Of a DNA stretch of 64,000 nucleotides, positions 27,045 to 36,393 are shown in pieces. The notes under the pieces are model-generated. The model was given only the letters and a program-made list of their open reading frames with translations. It was not told the DNA's origin and ran no database searches. Position numbers and translations under genes: made by a program. The stretch lies in the NCBI RefSeq assembly GCF_024753255.1, contig NZ_JANUHA010000002.1:1-64000 (forward strand). Direction: 5' to 3'. The DNA is from Massilia agri (lineage in GTDB: Bacteria; Pseudomonadota; Gammaproteobacteria; Burkholderiales; Burkholderiaceae_D). Each line of letters opens with the position of its first letter. The first letter of the stretch is position 1.

Positions 27045-28910
27045 TCAAGGCAGCCTGGCGAGGGAAGCGAGGAATTTTTCCGGATTCTGGTAGCCGATGA
27101 CGCGGCTGTCCGGAATCTCTTCCCCGTTCGGCGCAAACAGGATGATTCCCGGCGGCCCGAACAGCTTGAAGCGCTTGAGCATGGCCTTGTCAGCCGCATC
27201 GTTGGCCGTCACGTCCACCTGCAGCAGGATGGTATTGGCCAGCCTTACCTGCACCGCCGGATCGACGAAGGTCAGCTTCTCCATCTCCTTGCAGGACACG
27301 CACCAGTCGGCGTAGAAGTCCAGCATCACGGTCTTGCCGCCCGTGTCGGCGAGCTCGCGGTCGAGGTCGTCGACGGTCTTGATGCGCTTGAATGCAAGAC
27401 CCTGGTGGACGCCGCCCGTCAGGTGGGCCAGCGGCGCCAGGGCGTCGCGGCCGCCGGTCGCGGCGCCGACCAGCTGGATGCCGCCCAGCAAGGCAAACGC
27501 GGCGCCCGCCGCCATCGCCACCCAGTGCTTGTGCTTGCGCAGCAGGTAAAAGCCATAGCCCAGCAGGAGCAGCGCCCAGCCCAGCATCTGCACCATCGGC
27601 GGCAGCACCGGCGACACCAGCCACAGGGCCATCGCCAGCATCAGCACGCCGAACAGGCGCTTGACCGATTCCATCCAGGCGCCCGCGCGCGGCAGCAGCG
27701 AGCCGGCCGACAGGCCGACCAGCAGCAGCGGGATGCTCATGCCGGCCGCCATCGCGAACAGGGCCGCGCCGCCGACCAGCACGTCGCGGGTCTGGCTGAT
27801 GTAGACCAGGGCGCCGGCCAGGGGCGCGGCCACGCAGGGGCCGACGATCAGGGCCGAGATGGCGCCCATCGCGAACACGCCGACGAGCTTGCCGCCCGAC
27901 TGGCGGCCGGACGCATTGGCCAGGCGGCTCTGCAGGCTCGACGGCAGCTGCAGTTCGTAGAAACCGAACATTGACATCGCCATCGCCACGATCAGGAGGG
28001 CAAAGGCGCCCAGCACCCAGGGGTTCTGCAGGGCGGCCGCCAGGCCCTCCCCTGCCAGCCCGGCAGCGATGCCGAGCAGGGTGTAGACGATGGCCATGCC
28101 GAGCGAATACGTGAGCGACAGCAGGAAGCCGCGCCCGCGGCTCACCTGGCCTTCGCCGACGATGATCGAGGACAGGATCGGCACCATCGGCAGCACGCAG
28201 GGCGTGAAGGCCAGGCCCAGGCCGAGCAGGATGAAGGCCGGCACGATGGTGAGCAGGCGGCCGCCCTGGAGGACGGCGTCGATGCGCGACATCTCGGAGG
28301 GTGCGGGGGCAGCGGCCGGCGCTGCTGCCGGCGCCGGCCCGGCCTGCACTGGTGCTGCCGGGGCGGGAGCCGGGGCCGTGTCCATGGCCGGCTGCGAAGA
28401 CAGCGGGCCGGTCGACATGTGCGGCGCATTGGCGCCGATGGGCAGCGCGGGCGCGGCCGGGGCGCCCCCGCCGGCGTCCAGCCGGGCGCTGTGTTCCTGC
28501 GGCGGATAGCACAGGCCGGCGTCGGCGCAGCCCTGGCTGCTGGCAGTGAAGGTGAACGGGCCGCTGCCCTCCACGGGAATACGGATGATCAGCTCGCCCT
28601 TGTGGGTCTCGACATCCTTCTGGAAGGTTTCGTCGTACTTCACCTTGCCGGGCGGGATTTCCGCCATACCCAGCTTGGCCCCCGCCGCGCGGAAGGCGAA
28701 GCGCTCGCGGTACATGTAGTAGCCGTCGGCGATCTGGTAGCGCACCTCGACGGTCTGGGGATCGGCCATGCGGGCTTCGAAGCGGAAGGCGATGGCGGGA
28801 TCGAGGAAGTCGTCGGCGGCGCGTGCGCCGCCCGCGAGCAGCAGTGTGGCAAATAGGGTCAGGCAGGCAAGCGCCAGGACGCGTGAAATGCTGGTCAAGG
28901 AAAAGGACAT
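27045..28910 (-). CDS. dsbD: Thiol:disulfide interchange protein DsbD
   Basis: DsbD carries electrons from cytoplasmic thioredoxin to periplasmic DsbC/DsbG and cytochrome c maturation. The 621-residue protein has a signal peptide (1-31), an alpha domain with Cys128 and Cys134 (CADAGLCYPP), a Pro/Ala linker (about 160-215), an eight-helix domain with cysteines in FTPCVLPM and GPCVAAPL, and a C-terminal thioredoxin domain with WCVSC (536-540). All redox cysteines are present. The MSFSLTS start gives a normal signal peptide. Confidence 0.97.
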   Translation of the reverse strand: MSFSLTSISRVLALACLTLFATLLLAGGARAADDFLDPAIAFRFEARMADPQTVEVRYQIADGYYMYRERFAFRAAGAKLGMAEIPPGKVKYDETFQKDVETHKGELIIRIPVEGSGPFTFTASSQGCADAGLCYPPQEHSARLDAGGGAPAAPALPIGANAPHMSTGPLSSQPAMDTAPAPAPAAPVQAGPAPAAAPAAAPAPSEMSRIDAVLQGGRLLTIVPAFILLGLGLAFTPCVLPMVPILSSIIVGEGQVSRGRGFLLSLTYSLGMAIVYTLLGIAAGLAGEGLAAALQNPWVLGAFALLIVAMAMSMFGFYELQLPSSLQSRLANASGRQSGGKLVGVFAMGAISALIVGPCVAAPLAGALVYISQTRDVLVGGAALFAMAAGMSIPLLLVGLSAGSLLPRAGAWMESVKRLFGVLMLAMALWLVSPVLPPMVQMLGWALLLLGYGFYLLRKHKHWVAMAAGAAFALLGGIQLVGAATGGRDALAPLAHLTGGVHQGLAFKRIKTVDDLDRELADTGGKTVMLDFYADWCVSCKEMEKLTFVDPAVQVRLANTILLQVDVTANDAADKAMLKRFKLFGPPGIILFAPNGEEIPDSRVIGYQNPEKFLASLARLP

Positions 28911-29042
28911 GATGATGGATGAGTTGTTACTGCGCACCGGCATGGTACACCGCTGGAGCCTTGCATGCGCAATCGCCGCTGCCAGCTTGACGATACGGCA
29001 ATCCGTCGCACTGCCCGAAGGCTTTTAGTTGGCGCAGGAAAT

Positions 29043-29966
29043 CTACACACTTGCTCCGGCCTGCGCATGGGCGCGATCGCGGCTGCGCGATCCGGCCACG
29101 CCGGTCGCCAGCGCCGTGCCCAGCATGATCAGGCCACAAGCCGACAGCACTTTCCCGTCCAGGACCTCGTCCAGGAACGACGCGCCCCATAGCACCCCGA
29201 ACGCCGGCACCAGGAAGGGCACGGCCATCGTCCGCGCAGCGCCGACCCGGGCAATCAATCGGAAAAACAGAACGTAGGCGAGTGCGGTACAGGCGGCGCT
29301 CAGGCCGAGCAGAGCCAGCCAGGCCGGGACGGAAGGCAGGCGTGCCGGTGCCAGGACCAGCGCGGGCACGGCCAGGACCGCCGCCGAGGCGAGCTGGCTG
29401 CCGGTGGCGACGGCGAGTGGGGGCACGTGCGCCAGGTAGCGTTTGCTGTAATGGGCGGAAAACGCATACAGTACCGTGGCGGAGACACAGGCCAGGACCG
29501 CCCATCCCGTGGCCGCCGCTCCGCTGCCCTCCTTGAGGCCGGCGCTGTCCCATGCCAGCCAGGCCACGCCGGCGAAGCCCAGCGCCAGCCCGGCCGCGCG
29601 CTTGCGCCCAATCCCTTCGCCAAGCCATAGCAGCCCGATTATCGCGGCGTACAGCGGCGTGGCGGCATTGAAGATGGCCGACAGGCTGGCGTTGATGCTC
29701 TGCGCAGCGACCGCGAACAGCACGAAAGGTAGCGCGCTGTTGCTGATCCCCACCAGCAGGATCGGTCGCCAGTGGCGGCGCATCGCCATGACGCCACCCT
29801 CGCGCCGCGCCGCCAACAGCGGCAGCAGCAGGGTCGCTGCGCCTGCCGCCCGGGCGCCCGCCAGCGTCAGCGCGCCGAACTCGCCCGCGCTGATGCGCAT
29901 GAACAGGTAGGATGCTCCCCACAGGCCTGCAAGCGCCAGCAGGGTAGCGATATCGATTTTCTTCAT
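29043..29966 (-). CDS. EamA/DMT-family transporter
   Basis: The 307-residue inner-membrane protein has ten predicted helices in two EamA repeats (for example LLALAGLWGASYLFMRIS and VLACVSATVLYAFSAHYS). Such proteins export amino acids or metabolites; the substrate is not readable. The start MKKIDIA follows a GGAGGG ribosome site. It is 16 bases downstream of a thioredoxin-like gene on the same strand. EamA transporters are often controlled by MocR regulators, and one lies divergently nearby. Confidence 0.88.
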   Translation of the reverse strand: MKKIDIATLLALAGLWGASYLFMRISAGEFGALTLAGARAAGAATLLLPLLAARREGGVMAMRRHWRPILLVGISNSALPFVLFAVAAQSINASLSAIFNAATPLYAAIIGLLWLGEGIGRKRAAGLALGFAGVAWLAWDSAGLKEGSGAAATGWAVLACVSATVLYAFSAHYSKRYLAHVPPLAVATGSQLASAAVLAVPALVLAPARLPSVPAWLALLGLSAACTALAYVLFFRLIARVGAARTMAVPFLVPAFGVLWGASFLDEVLDGKVLSACGLIMLGTALATGVAGSRSRDRAHAQAGASV

Positions 29967-29982
29967 CCCCCCTCCCTCGTAC

Positions 29983-31032
29983 TCAGCGCGCGCGCAGGTC
30001 GCGCAGCGCCTGCTCGAGATCGCGGTCATCGGGACCGAGCACGCGGACGAGGCGTCCTGCGGCGTCGAGCAGGACGACGGCCGGAATATCGCGGATGCCG
30101 AACGCCGCGAACACCTCGCCGGTGCTGTCGAGCGCCAGCGGGATCCGGGTCTTGCGGGTGCGCGCGTACTCTGCAAGCTCACCGGTCGACGACCAGACAG
30201 GGCCCGAGATGGCGAACCAGTCGATGTCCCCCGACCTGGCGAGCCGCTCGCTTTCCTGGCGCACGCGCGCACATGCTTGCGCCGTCCGAGGGCGGCTGTC
30301 GCGCAGGTATGACTCGCACCAGGGCGAGAAAAACACGAGGGCCTGGGGCCGGCCGGCCTGGCCCAGCGCCGCACGCCGGCCATCGATCGTGGTCACGGCG
30401 AGGCCGCGCACGTCGCTGCCCTCTCCCTGGGATGGACTGGCGCCGCGTGGCGCGAGGGAAGGCGCGGCTGCGGCGATATGCCCCGATGCGGCGCGCTCGA
30501 GCGCGGCGATGAGTTGCTCGTCGTGCTTGTGGCCGACGTGGAGGATGCGCCCGTCAGCGCCGATCACCACGTGCTGCGGCGTGACACGCAGGTTCAGCCT
30601 GCGTCCGAGGCTGCCGTCATCGATGGCCACGGGCATCGGCAGCCGATACACGTCGCGGACAGTGCGCACGGCGGCGTCGGTTTCGCTGAACCCGGCGTTC
30701 ACGGCGACCACCGTGATCCGCTCTCCATACTTGCGGTAAAGCCGGCTGGACTGCGGCATCTGTTCGAGGCAGATCGAGCACCAGGTCGCCCAGAATTTCA
30801 GGTAGACCGGCCGCTTGCCATACAAGGCGCCGAGGTCGATGCTGCTCCCGTCCACGGTGCGCAGGACAGCGGCTGGCGCGGGCCGGCCAACGAGGCCGCG
30901 GCCCGCCTGGGCGGCGCGGCTTGCGCCGTCTCCGCCCTCATCGGCGCGCTGCCGGGCGTTGGTAGATAAAGGAAGCACGGCGCAGCACAGCAAGAGTGCA
31001 AGGGCCGGCAGGGTAGCTAATCGGTTCGACAT
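29983..31032 (-). CDS. Exported protein with two thioredoxin-like domains
   Basis: The 349-residue protein has a signal peptide (about 1-27) and two TlpA/redoxin-type domains. Domain 1 (about 48-180) has an intact WCSIC site (84-88) and a cis-Pro loop (VTPQH), so it is probably a periplasmic thiol reductase. Domain 2 (about 208-345) has WCESY at 238-242, lacking the second cysteine, so it is likely redox-impaired or uses one cysteine. The linker (about 190-206) resembles a translated intergenic repeat. It is divergent from a MocR regulator. Confidence 0.8.
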   Translation of the reverse strand: MSNRLATLPALALLLCCAVLPLSTNARQRADEGGDGASRAAQAGRGLVGRPAPAAVLRTVDGSSIDLGALYGKRPVYLKFWATWCSICLEQMPQSSRLYRKYGERITVVAVNAGFSETDAAVRTVRDVYRLPMPVAIDDGSLGRRLNLRVTPQHVVIGADGRILHVGHKHDEQLIAALERAASGHIAAAAPSLAPRGASPSQGEGSDVRGLAVTTIDGRRAALGQAGRPQALVFFSPWCESYLRDSRPRTAQACARVRQESERLARSGDIDWFAISGPVWSSTGELAEYARTRKTRIPLALDSTGEVFAAFGIRDIPAVVLLDAAGRLVRVLGPDDRDLEQALRDLRAR

Positions 31033-31117
31033 GAGAATCCCGGTAACGAAAACCCAGCCATCGTATCCAGCTCATGAGACATAAAACAGATGCAAGAATT
31101 ACGCAAATCTCTGTACC

Positions 31118-32560
31118 ATGTTTCAACCTTTCGCTGAACAGATGCACAACGCTATGCCCTCCTCCCACGCAGCCTGCCTGGCCATCCGTATCGACCGCAG
31201 TGCGGGACGGTCGCTGGCCGAGCAAATCAGCGCCGCAATTGGCGACGCCATCCGCGACGGTCGCCTGGCGCCGGGCGCGCGTCTCCCGTCCTGGCACGAC
31301 CTGTCGGTGCAGCTGGGCGTGGCGCGCGGCACCGTGCGGGTCGCCTACGAACGCTTGCGCGACCAGCAACTCGTCGCCGCAGCCGGTGCAGCCGGGACGC
31401 GTGTCGCCTCCCAGCAGGCGGGCGCCGGCACGCGCGGCCATGGCGCGCCCGGACGTCTCGCCATCCCGGCGAGGCCGTCCACGCGGCCTGCCGTATTCCA
31501 GGTGGGCGTCCCTGCACAGGACGTGTTTCCGTTCAAGACGTGGTCGCGCATCATGGGGCGCGCAGCGCGCACGGCGGCCGCAGTCCCCCTGGCCTATCCC
31601 GACCCGCGCGGCGAACCGGCGCTGCGCGCCGAGATTGCAGCCTATCTGTCGTTCGCCCGCGGCATCGCTTGTGACCCGGGCCAGGTGCTCGTCACCACTG
31701 GCTACGCTGGCGCGCTGGCCATGGCCCTGCGCGCCCTGCGGCTGGACGGCCGGCGCGCCTGGATCGAGGATCCCGGCTATGCCCCTACCCGCGAGCTGCT
31801 GGCGCAGTCGGGCCTGCGCCCCGTGCCGGTACCGGTCGATGACGAGGGACTGGACGTTGCGGCCGGCATCAGGCACGCACCCGACGCCGCGCTGGCCGTG
31901 GTGACGCCGGGCCAGCAGGCGCCGCTCGGGATGACGCTGCCGCTGGCACGGCGTCGCGCACTGCTGGAGTGGGCCGCCTCGGCGCAGGCATGGATTGTCG
32001 AAGACGACTATCTGGGAGAACTTCAGCTGCAGGGCCGTGCCACGCCGGCGCTCGCGTCGCTCGACCACGCCGGCAGGGTGCTGCACATCGGGACCTTCAG
32101 CAAGACGATCAGCCCTGCGCTGCGCGTGGGCTTCATGGTGGCGCCGCCGGGATTAGCGGAGCAAATGGGAAAGTCGGCGGACACGTGGGCGACTGCCCCC
32201 GCTCCCGCGGTCCAGCTGGCGGTAGCCGGGTTCATGCGCGAGGGGCACTATTTGCGCCATCTGCGGCGCGTGAAGCGCCTGTACGCCGAGCGCCGTCGGG
32301 CGCTTGCCGCCTGCTTGCGTGGCCTGGACATCGTCCACCAGGAAGCAGGTTTGTCAGTACTGGTGCGCCTGGGCGACGGTGTCGACGACCTGCAGCTCGC
32401 GGAGCAGGCGCGCACAGCCGGCCTGGGGCCGTCGGCGCTGTCCTGGTGGTGCGCTGGGCCAGGGCAGCGCGGCCTGCTTCTCGGGGTCAGCAATGTGCAG
32501 CCCGACGTACTTCATGACAGCTGTGCCAGGCTGGCACATGTCCTGGGGGCGGGACGATAG
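31118..32560 (+). CDS. MocR/PdxR-family transcriptional regulator
   Basis: The 480-residue protein has an N-terminal GntR winged helix (about 22-90) and a fold-type I aminotransferase-like domain (about 115-478). The PLP lysine lies in GTFSKTISPALRVGF. MocR proteins use PLP or an adduct as effector and regulate vitamin B6, GABA or amino-acid export genes. It is divergent from the thioredoxin-EamA pair, a plausible target. A start at 31154 would also keep the whole winged helix. Confidence 0.9.
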   Translation: MFQPFAEQMHNAMPSSHAACLAIRIDRSAGRSLAEQISAAIGDAIRDGRLAPGARLPSWHDLSVQLGVARGTVRVAYERLRDQQLVAAAGAAGTRVASQQAGAGTRGHGAPGRLAIPARPSTRPAVFQVGVPAQDVFPFKTWSRIMGRAARTAAAVPLAYPDPRGEPALRAEIAAYLSFARGIACDPGQVLVTTGYAGALAMALRALRLDGRRAWIEDPGYAPTRELLAQSGLRPVPVPVDDEGLDVAAGIRHAPDAALAVVTPGQQAPLGMTLPLARRRALLEWAASAQAWIVEDDYLGELQLQGRATPALASLDHAGRVLHIGTFSKTISPALRVGFMVAPPGLAEQMGKSADTWATAPAPAVQLAVAGFMREGHYLRHLRRVKRLYAERRRALAACLRGLDIVHQEAGLSVLVRLGDGVDDLQLAEQARTAGLGPSALSWWCAGPGQRGLLLGVSNVQPDVLHDSCARLAHVLGAGR

Positions 32561-32581
32561 TGGCCCGGGCGGCTGCGATAC

Positions 32582-32613
32582 AAAAAAAAACCAGGCACGG
32601 GGCCTGGTTTTTT
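32582..32613. terminator. Bidirectional intrinsic terminator
   Basis: CCAGGC and GCCTGG arms with a 5-base loop are flanked by an A-run on the left and a T-run on the right, so it terminates both the MocR gene on the plus strand and the alpha operon (rplQ end) on the minus strand. Confidence 0.92.
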
Positions 32614-32630
32614 CAGTCGCGAAAGAGCGA

Positions 32631-33026
32631 TTACTCGGCGGTCGGTGCTTCTTCAGCCGAGGTGACTTCCGGACGGTCCAGCAGTTCGACATAGGCCATC
32701 GGCGCATTGTCGCCCACGCGGAAACCCATTTTCAGGATGCGCAGGTAGCCGCCGTTACGGTTGGCGTAACGCGGGCCGAGTTCGGCGAACAGCTTCTGCA
32801 CCATTTCGCGATCGCGCAGGCGAGCGAATGCCAGGCGCTTGTTGGCCAGGGTGTCGGTCTTGCCCAGGGTCAGGATCGGTTCGATGACGCGACGCAGTTC
32901 CTTGGCTTTCGGCACGGTGGTCTTGATGGCTTCATGACGCAGCAGCGAGACGGTCATGTTGCGCAGCATTGCCAGGCGGTGGGACGAGGTACGGTTCAGC
33001 TTACGGAGGCCGTGACGGTGACGCAT
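32631..33026 (-). CDS. rplQ: 50S ribosomal protein L17
   Basis: Last gene of the alpha operon. The 131-residue protein has the family start [17 protein letters not shown] and the [17 protein letters not shown] segment. L17 sits near the peptide exit tunnel. The acidic tail ([12 protein letters not shown]) is slightly extended relative to the E. coli protein. It is 121 bases after rpoA and is followed by the shared terminator. Confidence 0.98.
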   Translation of the reverse strand: MRHRHGLRKLNRTSSHRLAMLRNMTVSLLRHEAIKTTVPKAKELRRVIEPILTLGKTDTLANKRLAFARLRDREMVQKLFAELGPRYANRNGGYLRILKMGFRVGDNAPMAYVELLDRPEVTSAEEAPTAE

Positions 33027-33147
33027 GGTACTTCCTTTCGAGTGTTTACAATCCAGTTCTTCGATCGTTCATGCTTGCGCATGTCCGCGGACCGGTTTTA
33101 GTGGTTAAAGACTGCCCGGACAGACATTGCCCGGGCAGGTACTGCAA

Positions 33148-34125
33148 TTACTTTTCCAGGCCGGCAGGCGGCCAGTTTTCCAGCTTCATGCCCAGGGTCA
33201 GGCCGCGCGAAGCAAGGACTTCCTTGATTTCGTTGAGCGACTTGCGGCCCAGGTTCGGCGTCTTCAGCAGTTCGTTTTCCGAACGCTGGATCAGGTCGCC
33301 GATGTAGTAAATGTTTTCGGCCTTCAGGCAGTTTGCCGAGCGGACGGTCAGTTCCAGGTCGTCCACCGGACGCAGCAGGATCGGATCGACCAGCGGAGCA
33401 CGCGACGGTGCTTCGGCGGCGGCTTCGGTGCCTTCCAGGGCGGCGAACACGTTCAGCTGGTCGACCAGCACGCGTGCCGACTGGCGGATCGCTTCTTCCG
33501 GAGTGATGACGCCGTTGGTCTCGATGTTGATGATCAGCTTGTCCAGGTCGGTACGCTGTTCGACACGGGCCGATTCCACGGCGTAGGACACGCGGCGCAC
33601 CGGCGAGAACGACGCGTCCAGGATGATGCGGCCGATGGTCTTGTTGGTGTCTTCCGACAGGCGGCGCACGTTACCAGGAACGTAGCCACGGCCCTTCTCG
33701 ACCTTGATCTGCATGTCCAGCTTGCCGCCGGCGGTCAGGTGGGCGATCACGTGATCCGGGTTGATCAGTTCCACGTCATGCGGCAGGTCGATGTCCGAAG
33801 CCAGCACGGCGCCTTCGCCTTCCTTCTTCAGGGTCAGGGTGACGGAGTCGCGGTTGTGGACCTTGAAGACCACGCCCTTCAGGTTCAGCAGCAGGTCGAC
33901 GACGTCTTCCTGCACGCCGTCCAGCGACGAGTACTCGTGCACGACACCGGCGATCGTCACTTCGGTCGGCGCGTAGCCGATCATCGACGACAGCAGCACG
34001 CGGCGCAGCGCGTTGCCCAGGGTGTGGCCATAACCACGCTCGAAGGGTTCCATCACGACTTTTGCGTGGCCGGCGCCCAGTGCTTCGACATCGATGATAC
34101 GTGGTTTCAACAGACTGTTTTGCAT
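33148..34125 (-). CDS. rpoA: DNA-directed RNA polymerase subunit alpha
   Basis: The 325-residue subunit has the dimerisation domain (about 1-235; [32 protein letters not shown]), a short linker, and a C-terminal domain (about 250-320) with [22 protein letters not shown] and [14 protein letters not shown] that contacts UP elements and activators. It lies between rpsD (187-bp spacer) and rplQ, the conserved alpha operon place. Confidence 0.99.
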   Translation of the reverse strand: MQNSLLKPRIIDVEALGAGHAKVVMEPFERGYGHTLGNALRRVLLSSMIGYAPTEVTIAGVVHEYSSLDGVQEDVVDLLLNLKGVVFKVHNRDSVTLTLKKEGEGAVLASDIDLPHDVELINPDHVIAHLTAGGKLDMQIKVEKGRGYVPGNVRRLSEDTNKTIGRIILDASFSPVRRVSYAVESARVEQRTDLDKLIINIETNGVITPEEAIRQSARVLVDQLNVFAALEGTEAAAEAPSRAPLVDPILLRPVDDLELTVRSANCLKAENIYYIGDLIQRSENELLKTPNLGRKSLNEIKEVLASRGLTLGMKLENWPPAGLEK

Positions 34126-34312
34126 GAAATGTCCTTTTCAATACCCTCGGCTCGTTACACCGATAAGGCTGATGGCATTAGTAGAAAAGCCCACTTGCCG
34201 ATGCGGCAAGCAGGCGGATACGACTTGAATTCGGGGTTCACCCATCCGGGGGCGGCGGCGTGCCGCCAGCTCCCCGGGGGTATAGACGGCGGCGCCAATG
34301 CGCCGCGATCTA

Positions 34313-34936
34313 TTAACGCGAGTACAGTTCGACGATCAGTGCTTCGTTGACGTCGGCAGCGATCTCGTTACGCTCCGGGAAGGAACGGAAGGTGCCTTCG
34401 AACTTCTTGGCATCGACCGACACCCAGCTCGGGAAGCCGACTTGTTCAGCCAGCGACAGCGCTTCAGCGATACGCACTTGCTTCTTGGCCTTTTCGCGGA
34501 CAGCGATGACGTCGCCGGTCTTGACCTGGTAGGAAGCGATGTTCACGACCTGGCCGTTGACGGTGAAGGCCTTGTGGCTCACCAGCTGGCGCGCTTCAGC
34601 GCGGGTCGAGCCGAAGCCCATGCGGTAAGCGACGTTGTCCAGGCGCGATTCCAGCAGCTTCAGCAGGGTTTCGCCGGTGTTGCCCTTGCGGCGCGATGCT
34701 TCAGCGAAGTAGCGGCGGAACTGGCGCTCGAGCACGCCGTAGATACGCTTGACCTTCTGCTTTTCGCGCAGCTGGTTGCCGTAGTCCGAGGTGCGGGCAC
34801 CCGACTTGACGCCGTGCTGGCCTGGCTTGACGTCCAGTTTGCACTTCGAGTCGAGCGAGCGGCGTGCGCTCTTCAGGAACAGGTCGGTGCCTTCACGGCG
34901 CGACAGTTTTGCTTTTGGTCCGATATAACGTGCCAC
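34313..34936 (-). CDS. rpsD: 30S ribosomal protein S4
   Basis: The 207-residue protein has the S4 N-terminal segment [16 protein letters not shown] and the S4 RNA-binding domain ([34 protein letters not shown]). S4 is a primary 16S binder and, in many bacteria, the translational repressor of the alpha operon. There are no zinc-binding cysteines, so it is the C-minus form. A 267-bp spacer separates it from rpsK, unusually long inside this operon. Confidence 0.98.
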   Translation of the reverse strand: MARYIGPKAKLSRREGTDLFLKSARRSLDSKCKLDVKPGQHGVKSGARTSDYGNQLREKQKVKRIYGVLERQFRRYFAEASRRKGNTGETLLKLLESRLDNVAYRMGFGSTRAEARQLVSHKAFTVNGQVVNIASYQVKTGDVIAVREKAKKQVRIAEALSLAEQVGFPSWVSVDAKKFEGTFRSFPERNEIAADVNEALIVELYSR

Positions 34937-35040
34937 GTTGAATCCTTAAAATAATAATCACGCCCCGGAGGCATCGCGAGCGATGCGGCAGGCGCTAGTC
35001 CACTTCTACGAGAGAGCGGACGTGGCTTGAAAAAACGCCC

Positions 35041-35140
35041 GCCGTGAAAACGGCAGACGACAAGAGCCGGGCAGTATAACCCATTTTGGGCTTACTGCGC
35101 CGGTTTATCCCGTAAAACACAACGGGGCGCAAGGCCCCGT
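35041..35140 (-). promoter_or_regulatory. Hairpin and promoter-like region between rpsK and rpsD
   Basis: On the minus strand a hairpin of ACGGGGC and GCCCCGT (35122-35140) comes first, then a TATACT hexamer (35078-35073), then a short GCCGT/ACGGC hairpin (35041-35054) with a T-run just beyond. This may be a partial terminator with a new promoter for rpsD-rpoA-rplQ, or an S4 target. No good -35 hexamer is visible. Confidence 0.35.
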
Positions 35141-35203
35141 CGTTGGCTTTTCGCGACGCAGGAGAGGGCTTGCACCCTCACCTACTGCCGAGTCAGCGCC
35201 GTA

Positions 35204-35608
35204 TTAGATACGACGACGCTTCGGCGGACGGCAGCCGTTGTGCGGAACCGGGGTGACGTCCTGGATCTCGGTGATCTTGATGCCCAGGTTGTTCAGTGCA
35301 CGCACAGCCGATTCACGGCCAGGGCCTGGGCCCTTGATGCGCACTTCCAGGTTCTTCACGCCCGATTCCTGAGCGACCTTGCCTGCGGCTTCGGCAGCAA
35401 CCTGCGCTGCGAACGGGGTCGATTTGCGCGAGCCTTTGAAGCCGGCGCCGCCCGAGGTTGCCCACGACAGAGCGTTGCCCTGACGGTCGGTGATCGTGAT
35501 GATGGTGTTGTTGAAGGACGCGTGCACGTGGGCGATACCCTCGGCAACGTTCTTCTTGACTTTCTTGCGCACGCGGGCTGCTGCTGCGCTGCTCTGTTGC
35601 TTGGCCAT
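35204..35608 (-). CDS. rpsK: 30S ribosomal protein S11
   Basis: The 134-residue protein shows the S11 core ([34 protein letters not shown]) and the conserved C-terminus [13 protein letters not shown]11 forms part of the 30S platform near the mRNA exit. It lies 14 bases after rpsM. Confidence 0.98.
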   Translation of the reverse strand: MAKQQSSAAAARVRKKVKKNVAEGIAHVHASFNNTIITITDRQGNALSWATSGGAGFKGSRKSTPFAAQVAAEAAGKVAQESGVKNLEVRIKGPGPGRESAVRALNNLGIKITEIQDVTPVPHNGCRPPKRRRI

Positions 35609-35622
35609 GGTCGGTTCCTAGA

Positions 35623-35988
35623 TTATTTCTTGAGCGATTGAGCTGCCTTGCGCGGGCCCTTGCGGGTACGAGCATTGGTGCGGGTACGCTGACCGCGCAC
35701 TGGCAGGCCCTTGCGGTGACGCATGCCGCGGTAGCAGCCCAGGTCCATCAGACGCTTGATGTTCATGGACAGTTCGCGGCGCAGGTCGCCTTCCACGACA
35801 AACTTCGCAACTTCGTCGCGCAGCTTCTCGAGTTCGTTATCGTCCAGGTCCTTGACCTTCTTGTTGGTCGCGATACCGGTTGCGTCGCAGATCTTCTGCG
35901 AACGCGGACGGCCAATACCGTAGATCGCCGTCAGGCCGATAACAGTGTGCTGATGATTTGGGATGTTAACCCCTGCAATACGTGCCAT
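35623..35988 (-). CDS. rpsM: 30S ribosomal protein S13
   Basis: The 121-residue protein begins [19 protein letters not shown] and ends with the basic tail [17 protein letters not shown] that reaches the P-site tRNA. S13 bridges to the 50S subunit. First gene of the alpha operon in E. coli; here it follows rpmJ by 16 bases. Confidence 0.98.
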   Translation of the reverse strand: MARIAGVNIPNHQHTVIGLTAIYGIGRPRSQKICDATGIATNKKVKDLDDNELEKLRDEVAKFVVEGDLRRELSMNIKRLMDLGCYRGMRHRKGLPVRGQRTRTNARTRKGPRKAAQSLKK

Positions 35989-36004
35989 TCGTTATTCCTC
36001 GAAA

Positions 36005-36118
36005 TTAACCTTGACGCTGCTTGTGACGCGGCTCGACGCAGATCACACGGACCACGCCCTTGCGCTTGATGATCTTGCAGTTGCGGCAGATCCGCTTGAC
36101 TGAAGCGTTAACTTTCAT
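36005..36118 (-). CDS. rpmJ: 50S ribosomal protein L36
   Basis: This 37-residue protein is encoded on the minus strand between rpsM and infA. It begins [20 protein letters not shown] and ends [11 protein letters not shown]. The two CxxC-spaced cysteines, the later cysteine and the histidine form the zinc site of the C-plus form. The ATG at 36118 and TAA at 36005 are in frame. Confidence 0.97.
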   Translation of the reverse strand: MKVNASVKRICRNCKIIKRKGVVRVICVEPRHKQRQG

Positions 36119-36154
36119 TTTGCACTCTCTTCGGTTCGTTTACTTTAATGATTT

Positions 36155-36373
36155 TTACTTGGTGCGGAACACAATGCGGGCCCGGGACAGGTCGTACGGG
36201 GTCAACTCCACCGTCACCTTGTCACCCGGGAGAATGCGGATGTAATTCATGCGCATTTTACCCGAGATATGTCCCAGAACCACGTGCCCGTTTTCCAGCT
36301 TCACGCGAAATGTTGCGTTCGGGAGATTCTCGAGAATCTCCCCTTGCATTTGGATGACGTCGTCTTTTGCCAT
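36155..36373 (-). CDS. infA: Translation initiation factor IF-1
   Basis: The 72-residue protein is a single OB fold beginning [15 protein letters not shown] and containing [23 protein letters not shown] and the [11 protein letters not shown] end. IF-1 blocks the A site during initiation. Its place between secY and rpmJ is usual for betaproteobacteria and differs from E. coli, where infA lies elsewhere. Confidence 0.97.
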   Translation of the reverse strand: MAKDDVIQMQGEILENLPNATFRVKLENGHVVLGHISGKMRMNYIRILPGDKVTVELTPYDLSRARIVFRTK

Positions 36374-36393
36374 TCGGTCTATGCCTTCCCCGC

